DNA from: Streptococcus sp. oral taxon 058 str. F0407
GTDB taxonomy: Bacteria; Bacillota; Bacilli; Lactobacillales; Streptococcaceae
Length of the DNA stretch: 64,000 bases
Direction: 5' to 3'
Assembly (NCBI RefSeq): GCF_000235485.1
Contig: NZ_JH378889.1
Span: forward strand, 93,471-157,470
In this document: positions 16,952 through 25,951 of the stretch, in pieces
Layout: the number at the start of each line of letters is the position of its first letter
Numbering within the stretch: the stretch's first letter is position 1
Made by a program: the position numbers and the translations under genes
Notes under the pieces: generated by a model
What the model was told of the DNA's origin: nothing
Seen by the model: the letters and a program-made list of their open reading frames with translations, nothing else
Database searches by the model: none

Positions 16952-18931
16952 TCATGATGTATAATCTAGGATATTATCTCTTATGCCGTCTAGCAAAGGG
17001 ATAAACTCAGTAAAATCGAATTCTTTATAATTTTTCAGAACATACTTTGAAAAAATATCCTTTCCATAATGATTAGCACCACCACCTTTGGAGAATGTCT
17101 TTCCTTTTAAAATAGGTGATGGATTACAAGACAATAGCAGATCTTCGATATCAGAGGAGTTACCGTTATTCATGTGAGGCATTAAAGGTGTCGCCATGAC
17201 ATACAAACAATCTTTCTTTGTAATCTTATAAAAAGATGTACCTCTAACTTGACCAAGATTATTGCTACTAACATTTAAATCTGTAGCATGATTAAAAAAT
17301 TTAAAAAGAGGATTACCTGATGGCTCATTATCAAATAAAAATATAGTTGGATTTTTTGGTTCTCTTGAAGTTAAATGGGAAAAAAACTCCATATAATTAG
17401 GATATAGTTCCTTATAGATTTTCTTTCCATCATTTTTTGTAGGAAATTTTTGATTAAAAAAATTTGCGGGTATTTGATTAGAAAAATAATTATACCAATA
17501 CTTGAGACCTTCTCCCCCTTCTGGGATATTAAACAGGTATTCCACAGTATTACTACGATTTAGAAATTCAATTTTAAATATAAAATCATCACCATTTTTT
17601 TCAATAAGTTTTGGATAATTATTATATAGTTTTTTTAAGGCTGCTTTAATATATAGAGGATCTGTCTTCCCTTCTGTAACAATCATAGGTCTATCATTTC
17701 CAAAAAAATATCTATAAAATAAAAATTTTTTATATTCTTTTTCTTTAGAATTAAATAAGCACATATAAACTTCTTTTTCATTTTCTGAGATACTATAGAA
17801 CTCTTTAGGTAAATTATAAGTATTATGTTTTTTATTATAGAATAATTCTTTTCGTAAATCTTTATTATAAAAGATATACTTCCAAAAATATTTTGATTCA
17901 GATTTTTTTGATGAGTTTCTGCCTAATAAATATTTTTGTGAATCCAGATTATTTTGTATCAGGGACTTTTCATAAAGTAAGTAGTTGTTGTATTGATCTA
18001 TTTGAAAAATAAAAGCAAAGCGTCCTGTTAGTTGATTGATCGTTCCTGGTTTCTTATCTATTTCAAAAGCTCCATCTTTGTATAATTGAAAGGCCATTGC
18101 ACGAGTATTTTTTACGTACTCTCTTTTTACATTTATCTTCTTGTTGACAACTAGTCCAGTAACTTCTTGGCGTTGCATGTTATTACTTAACCGTGTTTTT
18201 TTAGGATTGATTTCAAAACCAGATGAGATGATTACCTCCTCTAATTCAGTTAAAAAGTTATCTAACTCTTTGCTTGCTCTCAGCTTATTAGAGTTTAGTT
18301 CACGATTTGTCGAAAAAGTCATATCATCGGCATATCTAGAATATGTAAAACGATATTTTTTAGCAATTTTGACAATCCGATAATCTAAAATTCTAGTAAT
18401 TAAATTTGTGATGATGGGAGAAGAAGGGGCTCCTTGTGGTAACTTACCTTGATAACATGCAATTTGTGCAATTACTGTGGCAATTTCTGGTGAAACAGCA
18501 AAATCTCTATCTTTTATAAAGAAGCCTCTTACTCTTCCAAAATTAAAAGAATCAAAAAAGTTTTTCAAGTCAATGTTCAGAATGTATTTCTTGTTTCGAT
18601 GCATCTGAGAGTTGGTAATAATGCTTTTCCCCTTTTCAAATGCATGAGACAGAACAGGTGTTTTAAAGTTCTTGTTCTTAGATTTAGATTCTATGCTTTC
18701 AAGGTAACATTTCCATAAAACATTGGACAGTTTTTTCTGAAGGAACTTCAACTCTTTTTTGGGAGCATATATAACTCTCTCTCCACCACTCTTTTTAGGA
18801 ATAACAATTGGCGGTTTATATAGGTTATCGGTTGTTATGTTGTATAACAAATGGTTAATGTATCTGGCGTTTTTAAAACCAAGAAGTCTTGCAAAGTCAT
18901 CCTTGGTTTTTAATTGATTTAATTTAGTCAT
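16952..18931 (-). CDS. Retron reverse transcriptase-TOPRIM fusion
   Basis: A 659-residue two-domain protein. Residues 1 to about 330 are a retron RT: TNSQMH (106-111, variant of the retron NAxxH motif), NIDLKNFFDSF (119-129, motif A), QGAPSSP (166-172), YADD (200-203) and the thumb VTG (257-259). Residues about 410-600 look like a TOPRIM nuclease domain: IVTEGKTD (Glu420), FLFDNEPSG (Asp534, Glu536) and SSDIEDLL. This architecture matches retron Ec67-type RT-TOPRIM systems that act in anti-phage defence. The start is fixed by AAGGA 7 bases before ATG 18931; upstream in-frame codons run through the ncRNA. It is much more AT-rich than its neighbours, suggesting acquisition. Confidence 0.93.
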   Translation of the reverse strand: MTKLNQLKTKDDFARLLGFKNARYINHLLYNITTDNLYKPPIVIPKKSGGERVIYAPKKELKFLQKKLSNVLWKCYLESIESKSKNKNFKTPVLSHAFEKGKSIITNSQMHRNKKYILNIDLKNFFDSFNFGRVRGFFIKDRDFAVSPEIATVIAQIACYQGKLPQGAPSSPIITNLITRILDYRIVKIAKKYRFTYSRYADDMTFSTNRELNSNKLRASKELDNFLTELEEVIISSGFEINPKKTRLSNNMQRQEVTGLVVNKKINVKREYVKNTRAMAFQLYKDGAFEIDKKPGTINQLTGRFAFIFQIDQYNNYLLYEKSLIQNNLDSQKYLLGRNSSKKSESKYFWKYIFYNKDLRKELFYNKKHNTYNLPKEFYSISENEKEVYMCLFNSKEKEYKKFLFYRYFFGNDRPMIVTEGKTDPLYIKAALKKLYNNYPKLIEKNGDDFIFKIEFLNRSNTVEYLFNIPEGGEGLKYWYNYFSNQIPANFFNQKFPTKNDGKKIYKELYPNYMEFFSHLTSREPKNPTIFLFDNEPSGNPLFKFFNHATDLNVSSNNLGQVRGTSFYKITKKDCLYVMATPLMPHMNNGNSSDIEDLLLSCNPSPILKGKTFSKGGGANHYGKDIFSKYVLKNYKEFDFTEFIPLLDGIRDNILDYTS

Positions 18932-18952
18932 TATCTTATCCTTAATAAAAAA

Positions 18953-19138
18953 GCGCATGAAAACTCTTATGCGAACGACAGTATAGAAACCTTCCTTCAG
19001 CAGAGATAAAACATACTGCAACTTTTTCCAGAAGAAACCTAATTGCCTTAGTTTTGGGATTACTGGAGTGAGCTGAACACTCTAGTAACATTTTTGTTAA
19101 TACTTGCGAACACACAAGTCAAAAATCTGATCATGCGC
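18953..19138 (-). ncRNA. Retron msr-msd RNA
   Basis: The RNA is delimited by an inverted repeat: a1 GCGCATGA (19138-19131) and a2 TCATGCGC (18960-18953), perfect over 8 bases. After a1 comes TCAG, with G at 19127 as candidate branching guanosine. Then follow msr stem-loops ACTTG/CAAGT (19119-19102) and TAACA/TGTTA (19099-19086). The msd side contains CTAA/TTAG and CAGTAT/ATACTG (19013-19018 with 18979-18984) stems. The a2 arm ends 21 bases before the RT start codon. An extended -10 (TGATAGAAT) places the predicted 5' end exactly at a1. Confidence 0.8.
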
Positions 19139-19144
19139 AACTTT

Positions 19145-19153
19145 ATTCTATCA
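19145..19153 (-). promoter_or_regulatory. Retron promoter (extended -10)
   Basis: On the minus strand TGATAGAAT (19153-19145) is an extended -10 whose start point, about 7 bases on, falls at 19138, the first base of the a1 repeat. The -35 (TAGATT, spacing 17) is weak. Confidence 0.6.
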
Positions 19154-19212
19154 CAAAATAACCTGTTAATCTAGAATTAAAAAATCTTAGACTATAAATT
19201 TTTATCAAAACC

Positions 19213-19237
19213 ACAAAAAAACCAGACAGAGTCTAGC
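19213..19237 (-). terminator. Terminator after the MFS gene
   Basis: On the minus strand AGAC-TCT-GTCT with flanking pairs is followed by seven T. It isolates the retron from upstream transcription. Confidence 0.6.
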
Positions 19238-19273
19238 TTTGCATTGTTTATGGTTGTGATAGATTTTAGAAAA

Positions 19274-20440
19274 TTAGAGAATCTTATCAGCCCGATCCAC
19301 CATAAAGAGCGAGACGGTCATGATGATATCAACAGCTAGAAGAGCAAGGACAGCTGGGATCCAAGATTGGAAAAGGTCAAAACTATAACCAAATAAGGTA
19401 GGACCAAAGGCCGCCAAGATGTACCCACCTGTTTGCGCTAGTCCTGATAGCTGAGCCGTCTTTTCAGGAGAACTGGTTTTAAGAGAAAAGCAAACCATGA
19501 GATAGGGGAAGAGGGCACTGCAGGCCGTTCCAATCAAGAGGTGGACGACTAACCAGTAGAGGAAATTATTGGTTGGATACAAGAGCATGGCAATTCCTGT
19601 CATCCCAGCGATAGAGATAATTGCCAGCATGATTCGACGGTGGCCATCAGACAGACGAGTCGTCAGACTTGGAACAGTCATTGAAAAAGGAATGCTGATC
19701 AGTGAGAAGATAGAAGCTAGAAGAGCCGCATCCTTATTAGAAAGACCAGCACTAATGGCCATAGTTGGCAACCAGGTCATGCTCGTATAAAAGAGCAAGG
19801 ACTGAAGGCCGCCAAAGATAATGATGGCCCAAACAGATTTGCTTTTTAGAATATTTTCTTTAGATTTCTTTTCTTGCTGCCCTTCTAGATAGTGGTTGTG
19901 GCGATGATTTGGCAACCAGACTAGGAGAGTGATTAGACAGAGAAAGCTGAGTACAAGGATGAGACCTTTCCAAGAACTAGCTTGGGTGATAGGGACGGAT
20001 AGATAAGAAGCAATAGCTGTGGCAATCCCCATAGAAGTGACATAGAGTGTCGTTAGGAGACTGATTTTTTGAGGCTGATTTGCCTGGATCATACTAGGGA
20101 GAAGAACATTAAAAATAGCAATGCTCGCTCCGACAATCAAGGTCCCTAGATAGAGAAGGGGGCGGTTAAAGATACGAATGACAGAGCCAATAGTTAAGAG
20201 AAGGAGACAGTATGTGAAGAGGTGTTCCAACCCGGTTTTATGCGCCAAGCGACTTGCAAAAGCAGAGAAAAGAGCGAACATCAAGAGAGGGAGACTGGTT
20301 AAAATACCGAGAGAGTTGACCTCAACTCCTAGCCCTTGAGCGATATCTCCTAAAATGGTTGGAAGAGCAGTAAAAGGAGAGCGCAAAACAGTTCCGATTA
20401 AGACAATTCCTAGAACAAAAAAGAGTGATTGTTTTTTCAT
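19274..20440 (-). CDS. MFS transporter, CynX/NimT (cyanate-permease) family
   Basis: A 388-residue 12-helix major facilitator protein in the plasma membrane. The N-terminus (FFVLGIVLIGTVLRSPFTAL followed by LPTILGDIAQGLGV) is the hallmark of the CynX/NimT branch, named after cyanate and nitroimidazole transporters; the true substrate here is unknown. The order with a GT2 gene and a CapD-like gene behind it follows pneumococcal SP_0101-SP_0103 (from memory), with the retron inserted between the SP_0100-like padR operon and this gene. Confidence 0.87.
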   Translation of the reverse strand: MKKQSLFFVLGIVLIGTVLRSPFTALPTILGDIAQGLGVEVNSLGILTSLPLLMFALFSAFASRLAHKTGLEHLFTYCLLLLTIGSVIRIFNRPLLYLGTLIVGASIAIFNVLLPSMIQANQPQKISLLTTLYVTSMGIATAIASYLSVPITQASSWKGLILVLSFLCLITLLVWLPNHRHNHYLEGQQEKKSKENILKSKSVWAIIIFGGLQSLLFYTSMTWLPTMAISAGLSNKDAALLASIFSLISIPFSMTVPSLTTRLSDGHRRIMLAIISIAGMTGIAMLLYPTNNFLYWLVVHLLIGTACSALFPYLMVCFSLKTSSPEKTAQLSGLAQTGGYILAAFGPTLFGYSFDLFQSWIPAVLALLAVDIIMTVSLFMVDRADKIL

Positions 20441-20648
20441 GAAAACCTCGACAAGATGATTTTAATAACAGCTTATTTTAAGGTTTTTTCTATATAATGT
20501 CAAGGAGAGGACTAGAAAGTCCAGCCCATCTTGCTTGAAAATATACAGACTCTTTTACTAAGTTTTTCATAGAATTAAAATAAAAATAGGAAACTAGGAA
20601 ATTTTGTGATAAAATAGTGGAAGGAAATCTATAAATTGGAGAAAAACT

Positions 20649-21479
20649 GTGTCTGAAAAGCAAAAAATCAGCGTCTTGATGTCGGTCTATGTAAAGGAAA
20701 ATCCGACATTTTTGAGAGATGCCATCAAAAGTGTTCAAAACCAGACCTTGAAACCAAGTGAGATTGTTCTCGTAGAGGATGGGCCTCTTACACCAGAACT
20801 CTATCAGGTGCTAGATGAAGTGGAAGCTCAGTCAGAGATTCCAGTTAAGCGTTGCCCCTTAGAAGAAAATCAAGGTTTAGGTTTGGCTCTTCGATACGGT
20901 GTGTTACAGTGTCAGTATGATATCATCGCTCGTATGGATACGGATGATTTAGCCGTTCCGGATCGTTTTGAGAAACAGCTTCAACTAATGGAGAAAGAAG
21001 ACCTCGATCTCTTAGGTGGGCATATTGCAGAATTTATTGACAACCCTGACGAGATTGTTTCTTACCGTCGTGTTCCAACTCAGCACGCAGATATTGTGGC
21101 TTACCAAAGGATGAGAAGCGCTTTTAACCATATGACGGTCATGTTCAAGAAAGATATGGTTCTCAAGGCAGGTAACTACGAAGACGGGCTTTATATGGAA
21201 GATGACCTTCTCTGGCTCAATATGATTGCTGCAGGAGCTAAGACTGGAAATCTGGATCAGATCTTGTGTAAGGTTCGTGTCGGTGCAGGGATGTTTGAAC
21301 GTCGTGGTGGCTTGCGTTACCTCAAACTCTATCGTCAAGCTCGTCAACGCATGCTTGAAAGAGGCCAAATTTCCTACATAGAATATGCGAAAAGCATTGC
21401 CATTCAAGCAATCGTGGCACTTTGTCCAGGTTTTGTACGTCAGTTTATTTTTGTGAAATTATTAAGAAAAAATAAATAG
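20649..21479 (+). CDS. Family 2 glycosyltransferase
   Basis: A 276-residue GT-A glycosyltransferase. The N-terminal motif ISVLMSVYVKENPTFLRDAI and RMDTDDLAVPDRF (the DxD-type metal/UDP-sugar site, about residues 97-109) define the family. It probably adds a sugar to a lipid- or surface-linked acceptor. The start codon is GTG at 20649 with TTGGAG 8 bases upstream. It is followed within 80 bases by a membrane UDP-sugar dehydratase, so the two may act together in surface polysaccharide or glycoprotein synthesis. Confidence 0.9.
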   Translation: MSEKQKISVLMSVYVKENPTFLRDAIKSVQNQTLKPSEIVLVEDGPLTPELYQVLDEVEAQSEIPVKRCPLEENQGLGLALRYGVLQCQYDIIARMDTDDLAVPDRFEKQLQLMEKEDLDLLGGHIAEFIDNPDEIVSYRRVPTQHADIVAYQRMRSAFNHMTVMFKKDMVLKAGNYEDGLYMEDDLLWLNMIAAGAKTGNLDQILCKVRVGAGMFERRGGLRYLKLYRQARQRMLERGQISYIEYAKSIAIQAIVALCPGFVRQFIFVKLLRKNK

Positions 21480-21559
21480 GCTTGTAAAAGATAAAACATC
21501 CAAAAGATGTTATAATGACAATATATTTATTTGATTCTTTTAAGAAAGAGTAGATTCCA

Positions 21560-23410
21560 ATGAATAAAAAACTAACAGATTACGTGATTGATCTGGTTGA
21601 AATTTTAAATAAACAGCAAAAACAGGTGTTTTGGGGTGTATTTGACATTGTTAGTATGGTGGTTTCCATCATCGTATCTTATATCTTGTTTTATGGCCTA
21701 ATAAATCCCGCGCCTGTGGACTATGTTATCTATACTGGTTTGGCCTTCCTCTTCTATCAAATCATGATTGGATTTTGGGGGCTAAATGCCAGTATTAGTC
21801 GTTACAGCAAAATTACGGATTTCTTAAAAATCTTTTTTGGCGTAACCGTCAGCAGCATTGTCTCTTACGGACTTTGCTACGCCTTTCTTCCTCTATTTTC
21901 TATCCGGTTCATCATACTCTTTATTTTATTGAGTACCTTCCTGATCTTGCTCCCTCGTATCACTTGGCAGTTGATTTATTCTAAGCGCAAGCAGGGTAGT
22001 GGGGATGGCGAACACCGTCGTACCTTCTTGATTGGTGCTGGCGACGGTGGTGCTCTCTTTATGAATAGCTACCAACACCCAACTAGTGACCTCGAGTTAG
22101 TGGGGATTTTGGACAACGATGAAAAGAAAAAGGGGCAAAAACTAGGTGGAATCCCAGTTTTGGGCTCTTATGATAATCTACCTGAATTGGCTAAACGTCA
22201 CCAAATCGAGCGTGTCATCGTAGCCATCCCTTCGCTTGACCCATCAGAGTATGAACGCATCTTGCAGATGTGTAATAAACTCGGCATCAAATGTTACAAG
22301 ATGCCCAAGGTTGAGACAGTTGTTCAGGGACTGCACCAACCAGGCAGTGGTTTCCAGAAAATTGACATCACAGACCTTTTGGGGCGTCAGGAAATCCGTC
22401 TTGACGAATCCCGTCTGGGTGCAGAGCTTACAGGCAAGACTATCTTGGTGACAGGAGCTGGTGGTTCGATTGGTTCGGAGATTTGTCGTCAGGTTAGCCG
22501 CTTCAATCCAGAGCGTATCGTCTTGCTTGGACATGGTGAAAACTCAATCTATCTCGTTTATCATGAATTGATCCGTACATTCCAAGGGATTGATTATGTT
22601 CCTGTTATTGCAGATATTCAGGACTATGATCGCCTCTTGCAGGTGTTTGAACAGTATAAACCAGCCATCGTTTACCATGCTGCGGCCCACAAGCATGTTC
22701 CGATGATGGAGCGCAATCCCAAAGAAGCCTTCAAGAACAATATCCTCGGAACTTACAATGTTGCCAAGGCTGTGGATGCAGCCAAGGTACCTAAGATGGT
22801 CATGATTTCGACAGACAAGGCGGTCAATCCACCGAATGTTATGGGTGCGACCAAGCGCGTGGCAGAGTTGATTGTCACTGGCTTTAACCAACGTAGCAAA
22901 TCAACCTACTGTGCAGTCCGTTTTGGGAATGTTCTCGGTAGCCGTGGTAGCGTGATTCCTGTCTTTGAACGTCAGATTGCTGAAGGCGGTCCGGTAACGG
23001 TGACAGACTTCCGTATGACACGTTACTTCATGACCATTCCTGAGGCTAGTCGTCTGGTAATCCATGCTGGCGCTTATGCCAAGGACGGAGAAGTCTTTAT
23101 CCTTGACATGGGCAAACCAGTCAAGATCTATGATTTGGCTAAGAAAATGGTCCTTCTAAGTGGACATACAGAAAGTGAAATTCCAATCGTTGAAGTCGGT
23201 ATTCGCCCAGGCGAAAAACTCTACGAAGAACTCTTGGTTTCGACCGAATTGGTTGATAACCAAGTCATGGACAAGATTTTCGTTGGTAAGGTAAATGTCA
23301 TGCCTCTAGAAGCCATCAATCAAAAGATTGAAGAATTTCGTTCACTCAGTGGAGATGAACTCAAAGAAGCGATCATTTCCTTTGCAAATGAAACAACTCA
23401 TATTGAGTAA
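21560..23410 (+). CDS. Membrane UDP-sugar 4,6-dehydratase (CapD/WbpM/PglF-like)
   Basis: A 616-residue polysaccharide biosynthesis protein. About four N-terminal membrane helices (residues 20-130) are followed by a CoA-binding-like Rossmann unit (LIGAGDGGAL) and an SDR domain with NAD motif TGAGGSIGSE. In place of the usual catalytic Tyr-x-x-x-Lys it has MGATK, as is normal for this membrane subfamily, with STDKAV just upstream. It likely converts UDP-GlcNAc to a 4-keto-6-deoxy sugar. It resembles pneumococcal SP_0103, an annotated capsular protein (from memory). AACATC/GATGTT flanks its -10 TATAAT (21511-21516). The terminator at 23439 follows. Confidence 0.9.
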   Translation: MNKKLTDYVIDLVEILNKQQKQVFWGVFDIVSMVVSIIVSYILFYGLINPAPVDYVIYTGLAFLFYQIMIGFWGLNASISRYSKITDFLKIFFGVTVSSIVSYGLCYAFLPLFSIRFIILFILLSTFLILLPRITWQLIYSKRKQGSGDGEHRRTFLIGAGDGGALFMNSYQHPTSDLELVGILDNDEKKKGQKLGGIPVLGSYDNLPELAKRHQIERVIVAIPSLDPSEYERILQMCNKLGIKCYKMPKVETVVQGLHQPGSGFQKIDITDLLGRQEIRLDESRLGAELTGKTILVTGAGGSIGSEICRQVSRFNPERIVLLGHGENSIYLVYHELIRTFQGIDYVPVIADIQDYDRLLQVFEQYKPAIVYHAAAHKHVPMMERNPKEAFKNNILGTYNVAKAVDAAKVPKMVMISTDKAVNPPNVMGATKRVAELIVTGFNQRSKSTYCAVRFGNVLGSRGSVIPVFERQIAEGGPVTVTDFRMTRYFMTIPEASRLVIHAGAYAKDGEVFILDMGKPVKIYDLAKKMVLLSGHTESEIPIVEVGIRPGEKLYEELLVSTELVDNQVMDKIFVGKVNVMPLEAINQKIEEFRSLSGDELKEAIISFANETTHIE

Positions 23411-23438
23411 GAGTGACTCATGCAATTAATCATAAATC

Positions 23439-23478
23439 AAAGACCAAGGTTTTGTATAGACAGAACCTTGGTCTTTTT
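23439..23478. terminator. Bidirectional terminator
   Basis: AAAGACCAAGGTT pairs with AACCTTGGTCTTT, followed by T residues, and precedes the converging HAD gene. Confidence 0.88.
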
Positions 23479-23506
23479 ACTCTGTAGTTTCAAATTGTAG
23501 TATTAT

Positions 23507-24136
23507 TTATAGTTGCTTAATGATATCGTCAATGGTATGGGCGATCCAGTCAGGTTGATAGCTGAGTAAATCAGCCTCTTCTCCAAATCCCCAAGTGACA
23601 GCGAACTTTTTAATTCCAGTTTCTTGGGCTCCTATCATATCAAACTTGGTGTCGCCGATAATGAGAACTTTGTCTGCAGGGAGTTGATGCGTCTGCAAGG
23701 CATAGCGGATGACATCTGCCTTGTGTGGCGTTTCAGGACTAGAACCGTAAATGCCATCAAAGAAATGATGAATTCCCAGATTTTTGGTCATATCATGGGC
23801 AGTAGGAGTATTTTTTGTTGTAGTGATATAGAGAGGATAGGTTTGCGAGAGCTTTTGGAGTAATTCCGTTATTTTGGGGAAAAGTTGTGCTTCGTGGATC
23901 CCTTTTTTCTTGTAGTAAGAACGATAGGTTTGAACAGCTTCTGAGATTTGTTCTTTTGGAAGGCAGGCCGCAAAACTGCTTTCAAGCGGTGGCCCCATGA
24001 AACCACGAATGGTTTTAGCATCAGGAGTCGGAACTCCCAGTTGTTCAAAGGTATGAGTAAAGGAATTATGGATCCCGATGGAACTGTCAACGAGAGTTCC
24101 GTCTAGATCGAAAAAGATAGCTGAGATTGATGACAT
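23507..24136 (-). CDS. HAD-superfamily phosphatase (phosphoglycolate-phosphatase-like)
   Basis: A 209-residue HAD hydrolase of subclass IA. Motif I FFDLDGTLVDSS (residues 8-19) provides the nucleophile, motif II is ITTTKN and motif IV GDTKFDMIGA. The substrate is unknown; such proteins dephosphorylate small phosphometabolites. It starts 21 bases after sdaAA ends, so it is the third gene of the serine dehydratase operon. Confidence 0.9.
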   Translation of the reverse strand: MSSISAIFFDLDGTLVDSSIGIHNSFTHTFEQLGVPTPDAKTIRGFMGPPLESSFAACLPKEQISEAVQTYRSYYKKKGIHEAQLFPKITELLQKLSQTYPLYITTTKNTPTAHDMTKNLGIHHFFDGIYGSSPETPHKADVIRYALQTHQLPADKVLIIGDTKFDMIGAQETGIKKFAVTWGFGEEADLLSYQPDWIAHTIDDIIKQL

Positions 24137-24157
24137 AGTTTCTCCTATTAGATAAGG

Positions 24158-25030
24158 TTATTCTCCGAAGATTTCTTTTTGTAGGCGGCGACCAGTAGGA
24201 GTGGCAGCGAGTCCACCCTCAGCCGTTTCACGAAAGGCAGTTGGAAGGCTGGATCCGACTTGGTACATGGCATCGATGACTTCGTCGACAGGGATCTTAG
24301 ATTCGATACCTGCCAAGGCCATATCAGCCGCGATAAAGGCAAAGCTGGCTCCCATGGCATTTCGTTTGACACAGGGAACTTCAACCAAACCAGCAACAGG
24401 GTCACAGATGAGGCCCAGCATATTTTTAATGACAAAGGCGATGGCTTGGCTAGCCTGATAGGGTGTCCCACCTGCAGCCAAGGTCAAGGCTGCGGCACTC
24501 ATGGCAGAGGCAGATCCGACTTCGGCCTGACAGCCACCTTCAGCACCTGAGATAGAAGCGTTGTTTGCGATAACCAATCCAAAGGCACCCGCAGCAAAGA
24601 GGAAATCGAGCTGTTCTTCGTGGCTAAGGTCTAGTTTTTGGATAGCAGCAGTGAGAACGGCTGGCAAACAACCAGCACTTCCTGCGGTTGGAGTGGCGCA
24701 GACCAAACCCATTTTAGCGTTGTGTTCGTTGACCGCGATGGCATTTCGGGCTGCTGATAGGATGGTAAAGTCAGACAAGGCCTTGCCACTTTTGAGATGG
24801 CGGTCTAGTTTGGCCGCGTCTCCGCCTGTCAAACCACTACGGGATTTGTTTTCGCTGAGACCGAGCTCGACAGAGGCTTTCATGACTTCTAGATTGCGTT
24901 CCATGAGGAGGAGAACTTCATCTCGGCATCGGCCGGTCAGTTCATATTCTGTCGCAATCATGAGCTCTGCAACATTTCCTTGGAAATCTAGATCCGCCTG
25001 CTCGACCAATTCTTTGATAGAATAAAACAT
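24158..25030 (-). CDS. sdaAA: L-serine dehydratase, alpha subunit
   Basis: A 290-residue iron-sulfur L-serine ammonia-lyase alpha subunit, converting L-serine to pyruvate and ammonia with the beta subunit. The family segments TPTAGSAGCLPAVL and GAEGGCQAEVGSASAMSAA and the cysteine in GLICDPVAGLVEVPC are present, providing the [4Fe-4S] ligands. It ends with the usual glycine-rich ETAEGGLAATPTGRRL tail. It begins 8 bases after sdaAB, with AGGAGGAAAC as ribosome binding site. Confidence 0.95.
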   Translation of the reverse strand: MFYSIKELVEQADLDFQGNVAELMIATEYELTGRCRDEVLLLMERNLEVMKASVELGLSENKSRSGLTGGDAAKLDRHLKSGKALSDFTILSAARNAIAVNEHNAKMGLVCATPTAGSAGCLPAVLTAAIQKLDLSHEEQLDFLFAAGAFGLVIANNASISGAEGGCQAEVGSASAMSAAALTLAAGGTPYQASQAIAFVIKNMLGLICDPVAGLVEVPCVKRNAMGASFAFIAADMALAGIESKIPVDEVIDAMYQVGSSLPTAFRETAEGGLAATPTGRRLQKEIFGE

Positions 25031-25038
25031 GTTTCCTC

Positions 25039-25710
25039 CTATTTAAAGAAATTGACATTATGAAGATAAGGAATTTTTCGGATTTCTTCAATTGCCTCTT
25101 CGCAACTTCGGCTATCGACTTCGATAATCATAATGGCTTTTTCTCCAGCTTTTTCCCGAGTCACATTCATCTGGGCTATGTTAATATCAAAACGAGAGAG
25201 GGCTTCTGTGACATGGGCAATCATCCCCGGAATATCCTGATGCACGATGATGATGGTCGGGGTATTCATATTGAGAGAGACGGCAAAGCCATTGAGTTCC
25301 GTGACCTGGATATTTCCCCCACCAATGGAAATCCCTGTCACACTAATGGACTTATGGTCATTCTTCACAGTGATTTTAGTGGTGTTAGGGTGAGGAGCAT
25401 TGCTGTCTTTCTGAATGGTCCAGACAATCTTGATACCACGCTTATGGGCAATCTCGAGACTATTTGGAATGTCGGGATCGTCCGTATCCATACCTAAAAT
25501 ACCAGCAACGAGAGCAAGATCCGTTCCATGACCACGGTAGGTCTTGGCAAATGAATTAAATAATTGGAATTCTACCTCCGTTGGCGTATCGTCAAAGATG
25601 GAAGACACGATTTTTCCGATTCGAACGGCACCAGCTGTATGGCTACTTGATGGGCCAATCATAACAGGGCCGATAATATCAAAGACAGATTGAAAACGAA
25701 GTGAGTGCAT
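25039..25710 (-). CDS. sdaAB: L-serine dehydratase, beta subunit
   Basis: A 223-residue beta subunit. The N-terminal domain carries FDIIGPVMIGPSSSHTAGAVRI, the serine dehydratase beta signature. Residues about 148-223 form an ACT domain (TIIIVHQDIPGMIAHVTEAL), a likely allosteric serine-binding module. First gene of the sdaAB-sdaAA-HAD operon. Confidence 0.95.
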   Translation of the reverse strand: MHSLRFQSVFDIIGPVMIGPSSSHTAGAVRIGKIVSSIFDDTPTEVEFQLFNSFAKTYRGHGTDLALVAGILGMDTDDPDIPNSLEIAHKRGIKIVWTIQKDSNAPHPNTTKITVKNDHKSISVTGISIGGGNIQVTELNGFAVSLNMNTPTIIIVHQDIPGMIAHVTEALSRFDINIAQMNVTREKAGEKAIMIIEVDSRSCEEAIEEIRKIPYLHNVNFFK

Positions 25711-25884
25711 CTGTTTCCCCTTACAAAGATTCTTGTTTCTATTATATCAAAGAATGAAGTTCTGTGCTTATTTCCCTTATAAAACTGAAAAAATGGATAA
25801 AAATAGTATAAAATCTTGTCTTTTATGACAAAAATATCAATGTTTCAGTAAATATAAAATATTTTTGTAATATTTCTACATATA

Positions 25885-25900
25885 ACCGTTAAACAACGGT
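25885..25900. promoter_or_regulatory. ACCGTT inverted repeat upstream of the LysM gene
   Basis: ACCGTT (25885-25890) and AACGGT (25895-25900) form a perfect inverted repeat 52 bases before the LysM gene start. It may be an operator or a leader hairpin; no regulator was matched. Confidence 0.35.
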
Positions 25901-25951
25901 AACATTTAAAAGGTATCATAGATATATTCAATGGAAGGAGAATTTTTAGAT

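Noticed and set aside
16952..18931. Group II intron maturase or diversity-generating retroelement RT.
   Set aside because: No maturase/endonuclease domain or intron RNA; a variant NAxxH motif, VTG thumb motif, TOPRIM fusion and an upstream a1/a2-bounded RNA indicate a retron.
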